A DNA stretch of 11,645 nucleotides. Source: JBDLSO01 sp039799445. GTDB lineage: Bacteria; Patescibacteriota; Minisyncoccia; Phycocordibacterales; UBA5272. Shown here piece after piece: positions 8,401-11,645 of the stretch. The notes under the pieces were generated by a model. That model worked only from the letters and a program-made list of their open reading frames with translations. It searched no databases and had not been told where the DNA came from. Every line of letters starts with the position of its first letter. The stretch's first letter is position 1. The DNA lies in the NCBI GenBank assembly GCA_039799445.1, contig JBDLSO010000018.1, positions 1 to 11,645 of the forward strand, in the 5' to 3' direction. The position numbers and the translations under genes are program-made.

Positions 8401-8574
8401 GTATACGCTACAATCGGCGGAACACTTGGAACTTCTGGACAATCAGCAATCTCTTCTAAACTAGAAGCTGGATCAACTGGATTTGCTTGGACTGACGTTA
8501 ATGCAGCAAGTGCAGCATTAACAGGTGCAAATATCTTTAACTACCCAACTAACTCTTGGTCAGTGAAGAACTAA
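5455..8574 (+). CDS. secreted peptidoglycan-binding, S-layer-like surface protein
   Basis: This 1039-residue secreted protein begins with a Sec signal peptide (residues 1-28, hydrophobic core AALLGAVALVLVSTTMASA, likely cleavage after ASA). A peptidoglycan-binding domain of the PG_binding_1 type follows (about 38-113; LKRGSTGAEVMNLQKVLN, then TFGPATYAAVVKFQ and GLVGPLTRAEL). Cys31 and Cys114 flank it and could form a disulfide. A Thr/Gly linker (115-133) leads to about 900 residues of Ser/Thr/Gly/Val-rich beta modules. A recurring strand motif ending in ADI or similar (near 230, 381, 537, 686, 829 and 986) suggests about six Ig-like modules of 120-160 residues. There is no LPxTG motif or C-terminal membrane anchor, so attachment probably goes through the N-terminal domain. 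It has its own leader and terminator, consistent with a highly expressed single gene. The S-layer role is inferred; an adhesin is the alternative. Confidence 0.85.
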   Translation: MIKSTNKSAAALLGAVALVLVSTTMASAANCSYVFTKTLKRGSTGAEVMNLQKVLNLDTATQVAASGAGSAGNETMTFGPATYAAVVKFQALKSVSPTSGLVGPLTRAELNKVCTGTGTTTGGTTTGGTTASGPVSVSNGSSVSATLVDDSVGAVLGSFVFSGNGTVTGVELQRTGVSTDQTLRNVYLYDGATRLTDAASVITGGAIRFNSPSGIFSVNGSKTITVRADIGDGFSNTGTPAGSTNGQQVGVKVNSITTLGGTTSTVSGVMTNNQTIASVTNVATVVLSGSAQAATVNAGVMNQNLWSRTAAIGQRAVNLRGITFKYVGSAPTDAVTNIGLFIDGVKVGSGSVNSNNRVVFDMTSSPLVLNTGNRLIELRGDVVKGSFRSFEFSVENQADFMIEDSSLAGVMVGPTLLAGGIAQNVQGGLYTISAGTLTVNQDPAFTTTKVVGGTANQTISKFKLQAYGEDVKVETLVITPVLTGATPAAAGLQNVSLFVNDAAVGSSQNWSNGALTFNLGSSLIVPAGTSVLLSVKADTKTTGGADYTAGTVSADITSAGTVARGQSSQNTVTVNGQPGRLLTVGSATAVFSKTGGFVNSIASPNTGNVKVGSFTVTAGDIEDIVVTNLKADFTGSSASLTNVSALKLGGTDSSVIYGQPTTTGNNFSMNVTVPKNTSRTFDVYADIGSATPGSNLIVTGTLTYRGAINGNSTPSSAVTGATLTFNTATIPNANITRLSTSPVSQLVVGGSSNQALVTYNVKANSGTATIQELTFSVNALADNTDRIVAITVGGVTKQVTGATLNVISGLNIAVPEGNSGVDVPVTVTYGTVRQPNGGVSADTTASTGITLTGFKAISGNTQIESTTLAVASNLMQLVSTKPVVTVNQTTAASGLSIGENKIGEVTVQADAAGNLSLTKLNFDLSLSGIATGTVTGCKLVEGTSGSIAVSGSSVAACSTSAADFTFSGTGYTVAAGTSKTFSVYATIGGTLGTSGQSAISSKLEAGSTGFAWTDVNAASAALTGANIFNYPTNSWSVKN

Positions 8575-8622
8575 CACCCGATAGCATATTCTAGCCAGTC
8601 TATATCCATAGAACCTAGATTC

Positions 8623-8650
8623 AAAAAACCCCGCTCACGCGGGGTTTTTT
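8623..8650 (+). terminator. Rho-independent terminator of the surface-protein gene
   Basis: Perfect 12-bp arms (8623-8634 and 8639-8650), AAAAAACCCCGC and GCGGGGTTTTTT, flank a TCAC loop and end in six Ts. The A-run on the other side makes it potentially bidirectional. It lies about 50 bp after the stop codon. An imperfect dyad (8649-8658 with 8668-8677, one mismatch) follows immediately. Confidence 0.93.
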
Positions 8651-8760
8651 GTGTATACGGAAGTTGTGCATACACAAGCCACAAGCAAAAGGGAACCCCA
8701 CCCAACTCCAACCACCCAACCACCCAACTACAACCACCCACCACCGATATCCCACAATCC
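8651..8760. other. non-coding G-free C/A-rich tract
   Basis: Between the terminator and the repeat array no gene is seen. Positions 8694-8745 contain no G and almost no T, and consist of loose CCAACCACC-type words. A C-rich, G-poor transcript of this kind resembles a Rho loading site, but simple low-complexity expansion is equally possible. Confidence 0.5.
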
Positions 8761-9253
8761 AGCTAGGCAAGACCTAGCTGAATCTCAAGCAATACTTCGT
8801 GAAATACAATCCCAGCTAGGCAAGACCTAGCTATCCAGTATTCATAAAAAAGGAAACCCACCCCAACACCCTTTCAGCTAGGCAAGACTTAGCTAAATCA
8901 CAAAGTGTAATCCGCATAAGCTATTCTACCCAGGCATTTCAGCTAGGCAAGACCTAGCTAAATCACAAAGTGTAATCTACATAAGCTATTCTACCCAGGC
9001 ATTTCAGCTAGGCAAGACCTAGCTGAATCTCAAGCAAAACTTCGTGAAATACAATCCCAGCTAGGCAAGACCTAGCTATCCAGTATTCATAAAAAAGGAA
9101 ACCTACCCCAACACCCTTTCAGCTAGGCAAGACCTAGCTGAATCTCAAGCAAAACTTCGTGAAATACAATCCCAGCTAGGCAAGACCTAGCTAAATCACA
9201 AAGTGTAATCTGCATAAGCTATTCTACCTAAGCATTTCAGCTAGGCAAGACCT
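8761..9253. repeat. array of nine 19-bp palindromic repeats with three recurring interval types
   Basis: The unit AGCTAGGCAAGACCTAGCT (7-bp arms, CAAGA loop) occurs at 8761, 8814, 8876 (one change, CTT for CCT), 8941, 9006, 9059, 9121 and 9174. A ninth copy, starting at 9239, keeps only its first 15 bases. The eight intervals fall into three classes with constant length: A of 34 bp (8780, 9025, 9140), B of 43 bp (8833, 9078) and C of 46 bp (8895, 8960, 9193). Their order is A-B-C-C-A-B-A-C. Copies of a class differ by only one to a few bases. The block 8761-8894 is nearly repeated at 9006-9139, 245 bp downstream, so the array grew by duplication. No coding frame spans it. Each unit could be a dyad DNA site or an RNA hairpin on either strand. 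The array runs up to the operator and start of the winged-helix phosphoribosyltransferase gene. Confidence 0.95.
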
Positions 9254-9268
9254 TGTACATAGACAAGT

Positions 9269-9305
9269 TTACAGTTTACAGTTTACTGTAAACTGTAAAC
9301 TGTAA
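9269..9305. promoter_or_regulatory. 37-bp perfect palindrome, likely operator
   Basis: Arms 9269-9286 and 9288-9305 are exact reverse complements (18 bp each) around a single T at 9287. Each side is built from tandem 7-bp words: AGTTTAC at 9266, 9273 and 9280, then TGTAAAC at 9287 and 9294, and a variant at 9301. The right half covers the -35 position of the promoter of the gene at 9329. This arrangement is typical of a cooperative operator; autoregulation by the winged-helix protein encoded next is a natural inference. Confidence 0.7.
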
Positions 9306-9313
9306 GTTAAATA

Positions 9314-9322
9314 TGCTATACT
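9314..9322 (+). promoter_or_regulatory. extended -10 promoter giving a leaderless mRNA
   Basis: TGCTATACT is an extended -10 with its hexamer at 9317-9322. The start codon A is at 9329, seven bases after the hexamer and so at the expected transcription start. The -35 position (9294-9299, TGTAAA) is weak and lies inside the palindrome. The mRNA is therefore predicted to be leaderless. Confidence 0.6.
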
Positions 9323-9328
9323 AAAAGA

Positions 9329-10312
9329 ATGAAAAAAACTGTTAAAACCCAAGTAATAGAACTTTTTGCGCATAAGTCAGAATACACAATCAAAGAACTA
9401 ACCAATGTACTAGAAGTTTCCAGACAAACAGTTCATAAGGTAATGGATGAACTAGTACATGAAAAGTTCGTGTTGAAAGTTGGGTCTGCACCAAAGGTTT
9501 TCTATGTATTAAACGTAGTAAATAAATCAGAAATACAAAATACTGATATTGTCCTGATAGATTCAGATCGTGAGTATATTGAGAATAATTTCATGCTCAT
9601 AGGTCCTGATGGTAGTCGTACTGAAGGGGTCAAAGCTTTTATGCGTTGGTGTCAGAAAACAAAACAACTTCCTGAGAAAACAGCACATGAATATATAGCG
9701 ACACTGAAAAGGTATAATTCAATCAAAGAAAGCGGTTTAATACATGGTAATAAGAAAATAAAAGATACATTTAGTACCGTATATCTAGACGATATTTACT
9801 ATGCTGACTTCTACTCAATTGAAAGATTTGGAAAAACAAAGCTTGGTCAAATGCTTTTGTATGCAAAAAAGAGTCAAGATAAGAAAATGATAAAACAAAT
9901 AGCCGAGTTGATAAAAACTAGAGTAGAAGAGTTGATACGTACAAAAGCCATCTCTGCTGTGGGATTTATACCTCCAACCGAGATACGATCAGTTCAATTT
10001 ATGACGGAGATACAAAAAGATCTAAAACTACACTTGCCGGTTATAGAACTTATAAAAGCCAAAACTGAAGTAATTGTTCCTCAAAAAACAATATCTAAAT
10101 TAGAAGATCGTATTATAAATGCAGATTCGACTATATTTGTAAGTGAGAATAGAGTATTTGACACAATACTTCTTATTGACGACGCAGTCGGTTCTGGGGC
10201 GACACTTAATCAAACAGCAAAAAAAATAAAACAATTGGGAATAGCAAAAAAAGTAATAGGATTCTCTATCACAGGTAGCGCCAATGGTTTTGATATTATA
10301 AACGAAGCATAA
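9329..10312 (+). CDS. winged-helix protein with ComF-like phosphoribosyltransferase domain
   Basis: This 327-residue protein has an N-terminal winged helix (about residues 4-62; TIKELTNVLEVSRQTVHKVMDEL as helix-turn-helix, then a wing GSAPKVFYVL). A middle region (about 75-200) has no motif I recognise, with several aromatic and Lys/Glu-rich helices. The C-terminal phosphoribosyltransferase domain (about 205-315) carries the PRPP-loop signature LLIDDAVGSGATL (281-293). The stretch before it (VGFIPPTEIRSVQFMTEIQK, then PQKTISKLEDRIINADSTIF) follows the ComF plan, with Gln252 and Arg261 at the usual Q and R positions. The acidic pair Asp284-Asp285 is present, so the fold may still bind a phosphoribosyl ligand. 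The fusion suggests a transcription factor that senses a nucleotide-type ligand, as PurR does. It is leaderless, lies behind a long operator palindrome and borders the repeat array. Its role, including any link to the array, is unknown. The gene is more A/T-rich than the surface-protein gene. Confidence 0.8.
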   Translation: MKKTVKTQVIELFAHKSEYTIKELTNVLEVSRQTVHKVMDELVHEKFVLKVGSAPKVFYVLNVVNKSEIQNTDIVLIDSDREYIENNFMLIGPDGSRTEGVKAFMRWCQKTKQLPEKTAHEYIATLKRYNSIKESGLIHGNKKIKDTFSTVYLDDIYYADFYSIERFGKTKLGQMLLYAKKSQDKKMIKQIAELIKTRVEELIRTKAISAVGFIPPTEIRSVQFMTEIQKDLKLHLPVIELIKAKTEVIVPQKTISKLEDRIINADSTIFVSENRVFDTILLIDDAVGSGATLNQTAKKIKQLGIAKKVIGFSITGSANGFDIINEA

Positions 10313-10334
10313 CCTACCCTAGAGTATATAAATC

Positions 10335-10343
10335 TGCTATACT
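10335..10343 (+). promoter_or_regulatory. extended -10 upstream of the 54-codon ORF
   Basis: TGCTATACT is identical to the element before the winged-helix phosphoribosyltransferase gene and is again placed so that transcription would start at or next to the ATG (10350). The -35 position is poor. An imperfect dyad (CTAG..TATA, 10319-10328, with TATACTAG, 10338-10345) overlaps it. Confidence 0.5.
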
Positions 10344-10349
10344 AGCCTC

Positions 10350-10514
10350 ATGATCAGACACTTTCTCGTCTCAGTGATGCTCTACTTCTGTATTATAGCC
10401 ACCTCGCTCCTTATTTTAGGTGTTGCAAAGCATTGGAGTGGTGGAACAGACGTCACAACTACAGGACGCGATGTCGCCGCTTGCAAAGCATTCAAATTTG
10501 ATTCTTGCGAATAA
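10350..10514 (+). CDS. 54-residue single-pass membrane protein
   Basis: The translation is MIRHFLVSVMLYFC, a hydrophobic stretch to about residue 26 (IIATSLLILGVA), then a 28-residue polar tail ending CKAFKFDSCE. A short basic start, one membrane helix and an extracytoplasmic tail with two cysteines (45 and 53) make a credible small membrane or secreted protein. The Cys pair could form a disulfide. Support comes from the extended -10 directly upstream and from the fact that the next promoter (for rplJ) begins within its last codons. No Shine-Dalgarno sequence is seen and no family is recognised. It may be a chance ORF. Confidence 0.5.
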   Translation: MIRHFLVSVMLYFCIIATSLLILGVAKHWSGGTDVTTTGRDVAACKAFKFDSCE

Positions 10515-10526
10515 ATGTGATATAGT
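10498..10526 (+). promoter_or_regulatory. rplJ-rplL operon promoter
   Basis: TTGATT (10498-10503, 4/6) and TATAGT (10521-10526, 5/6) are 17 bp apart, with TG at 10518-10519 making an extended -10. Transcription would begin near 10533, exactly where the recognisable L10 leader RNA starts. It overlaps the 3' end of the preceding small ORF. Confidence 0.65.
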
Positions 10527-10532
10527 ATACAA

Positions 10533-10735
10533 GTAAGCCGTTGAAAGTAGGAGCACAAGATAATTATTCGAATGCTTAATATCCTACCGAGGTCGATCTC
10601 ATACAGATACTATACAAACAGTATCGTGATATCGGTTTATACGGCGGTGCGCACAAGCGCTTCCGCCGATTTGTAGTTTTATACAGAGGGTTGTACACAG
10701 TATAGTACATACTGACAGACAACTTTCGAAATCAT
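10533..10735 (+). promoter_or_regulatory. L10 leader RNA (ribosomal stalk autoregulatory element)
   Basis: The segment has hallmarks of the L10 leader, the mRNA structure bound by L10 or the L10-L12 complex to repress its own operon: CCGTTGAAAGTAGGAG (10538-10553), GCTTAAT (10574-10580) and CCTACCGAGG (10583-10592), where GTAGGA (10547-10552) pairs with TCCTAC (10582-10587). Downstream are a hairpin GATACT/AGTATC (10606-10611 with 10620-10625) and a GC-rich stem CGGCGG/CCGCCG (10642-10647 with 10663-10668) extended by GCGC/GCGC around ACAA. The latter is followed by ATTTGTAGTTTT, so it could be a regulated terminator or attenuator. The assignment rests on motif recall, not on a covariance-model search. 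Confidence 0.8.
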
Positions 10736-11221
10736 ATGGCAATTAACAAACAAAAAAAAGCAGAGCTCATTGTAGAAATGAATGAAATGGTTAAAGGTGC
10801 GGCGACAATGGTATTCGTATCATTCAAAGGACTTCCCGTAAATCGAACAGTTAGTATGCGCAAGAAATTGCACAATGAAAATGTCGGTTACCGAGTTACC
10901 AAGAAAACTCTACTCAAACGTGCGTGTGCTGAGCAAAACATTAAAGGAGACTTTCCAGAATCCTTTTCTGAACTTGCTGTTGTATATGGTACAGATCAAC
11001 TCGCTCCTGCGTCTCTAGTGTATGAATTTACAAAAGAGTACAAAGGCAAGCTAGACATTATTGGAGGTGTGTTTGATGGCAAGTTTGTTACTAAAGTAGA
11101 AATGCTTGAAATAGCAACTATACCACCACGAGAAGTACTCCTATCAAAGATTGCATTTCTCTTACAATCTCCAATGCAACGTCTTGCTATCGCAGTAAAC
11201 GAAGTATCAAAAACAAAATAA
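10736..11221 (+). CDS. rplJ: 50S ribosomal protein L10
   Basis: L10 (uL10) anchors the L7/L12 stalk dimers to the large ribosomal subunit, where they recruit translation factors, and it represses its own operon through the leader RNA. The 161-residue product has the family N-terminus MAINKQKKAELIVEMNEMV and the RNA-binding domain with ATMVFVSFKGLPVNRTVSMRK (about residues 23-43) and VGYRVTKKTLLKRA (50-63). It also has the GKLDIIGGVFDG segment (104-115) and the helical C-terminus that binds L12. Length is slightly short but normal. The ATG at 10736 has no Shine-Dalgarno sequence; control of initiation probably lies in the leader. It is cotranscribed with rplL, 68 bp downstream. Confidence 0.97.
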   Translation: MAINKQKKAELIVEMNEMVKGAATMVFVSFKGLPVNRTVSMRKKLHNENVGYRVTKKTLLKRACAEQNIKGDFPESFSELAVVYGTDQLAPASLVYEFTKEYKGKLDIIGGVFDGKFVTKVEMLEIATIPPREVLLSKIAFLLQSPMQRLAIAVNEVSKTK

Positions 11222-11289
11222 TTAACAGTAATATAAAAATAGCATCATGTTTCAATCAATGTGACGTGATGTGATTTACGAAAAATAAT
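11222..11289 (+). other. rplJ-rplL spacer with small dyad
   Basis: An 8-bp stem including one G-U pair is possible between 11243-11250 and 11264-11271, with a 13-nt loop. There is no T-run, so it is not a clear terminator. It could set the ratio of L12 to L10 through processing or translation, but nothing in the sequence proves this. Confidence 0.3.
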
Positions 11290-11645
11290 ATGGCAAAATT
11301 TGACGCATTTCTAGCTGACCTCGATGGGGCAACAGTTCTAGAACTAAACGAGCTTGTAAAAGCTATTGAAGAAAAATTCGGTGTATCAGCTGCTGCTGTT
11401 GCCGCAGCAGGTCCTGCTGTAGGTGGTGAAGCTGCTGAAGAAAAAACTGCATTTACAGTACACCTTGCATCTGCTGGTGAATCAAAAATCGCAGTAATGA
11501 AAGTTATCAAAGAAGCTCTTGGACTAGGTCTTAAAGAAGTAAAAGACATGGTAGATGCTGCTCCTGTTGATGTAAAAGCTGGCGTAGCAAAAGCAGAAGC
11601 AGAAGAACTCAAAAAAGCTCTCACTGAAGCTGGTGCTATGGTGGA
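11290..11645 (+). CDS. rplL: 50S ribosomal protein L7/L12 (3' end outside window)
   Basis: The flexible stalk protein L7/L12 (bL12) is present in several copies per ribosome and stimulates the translational GTPases. Translation from the ATG at 11290 gives MAKFDAFLADLDGATVLELN, an N-terminal dimerisation domain with ELVKAIEEKFGVSA, an Ala/Gly-rich hinge (about residues 34-48), and the C-terminal domain with EKTAFTVHLASAGESKIAVM (about 51-70), KVIKEALGLGLKEVKDMVD and LKKALTEAGAMV. It stays open for 118 codons to the right edge, and by family length only a few residues are missing. No Shine-Dalgarno sequence precedes the ATG. It is the second gene of the operon after rplJ. Confidence 0.97.
   Translation, partial: MAKFDAFLADLDGATVLELNELVKAIEEKFGVSAAAVAAAGPAVGGEAAEEKTAFTVHLASAGESKIAVMKVIKEALGLGLKEVKDMVDAAPVDVKAGVAKAEAEELKKALTEAGAMV

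Noticed and set aside
8761..9253. CRISPR array
   Set aside because: The repeat is only 19 bp, the intervals vary between 34, 43 and 46 bp, and the interval sequences recur instead of being unique. No cas gene is nearby.
8761..9305. Plasmid iteron-type origin
   Set aside because: Iterons are direct repeats at regular spacing beside a rep gene. Here the units are palindromic with three different spacings, and the adjacent protein is a phosphoribosyltransferase, not a Rep protein.
1..11645. tRNA, rRNA, insertion sequence or transposase
   Set aside because: Reading both strands by eye, I saw no tRNA-like cloverleaf segments, rRNA motifs, transposase domains or IS-type terminal repeats with target duplications.
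14..11645. Alternative genetic code (UGA recoded as Gly, as in some CPR lineages)
   Set aside because: All genes read through at full family length with the standard code, and no in-frame TGA is needed to join any of them.

Overview
The window looks like a chromosomal segment of a Candidate Phyla Radiation bacterium (Patescibacteria, probably a Parcubacteria-type lineage). The evidence is indirect. Core bacterial genes (recA, ftsK, rplJ, rplL) sit among proteins of a style common in that group: a short membrane-anchored Ig-like protein, a Ser/Thr-rich winged-helix protein and a giant secreted peptidoglycan-binding Thr/Gly-rich surface protein. No start codon has a convincing Shine-Dalgarno sequence, and several promoters lie so close to the ATG that transcripts would be leaderless. 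The standard genetic code fits every gene. The lineage is an inference and was not tested by phylogeny.

Layout. Positions 14-3916 (minus strand) hold a compact cluster transcribed ftsK -> small Ig-like membrane protein -> recA, covering chromosome segregation and recombination. A divergent intergenic region (3917-4062) separates ftsK from a plus-strand gene for an unrecognised protein with a C-terminal winged helix; that gene has a fully consensus sigma-70 promoter. A perfect 15-bp hairpin and about 420 bp of non-coding leader follow. Next comes a 1039-residue secreted protein (5455-8574) with an N-terminal peptidoglycan-binding domain and about six Ig-like modules, which is a candidate S-layer or major cell-surface protein. 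It ends at a textbook terminator (8623-8650).

The most unusual region is 8575-10312. A G-free C/A-rich tract leads into an array of nine copies (the last one partial) of a 19-bp palindromic repeat. The eight intervals between copies belong to only three recurring sequence classes of 34, 43 and 46 bp, so this is not CRISPR. The array runs up to a perfect 18+18-bp inverted repeat built from 7-bp half-sites. That inverted repeat overlaps the promoter of a leaderless gene for a winged-helix protein with a C-terminal ComF-like phosphoribosyltransferase domain. Array, operator and regulator/enzyme look like one accessory locus with no function known to me.

After a 54-codon membrane ORF, the window ends in the ribosomal stalk operon rplJ-rplL. 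It is preceded by a recognisable L10 autoregulatory leader RNA with a GC-rich hairpin that could act as an attenuator. rplL runs off the right edge.
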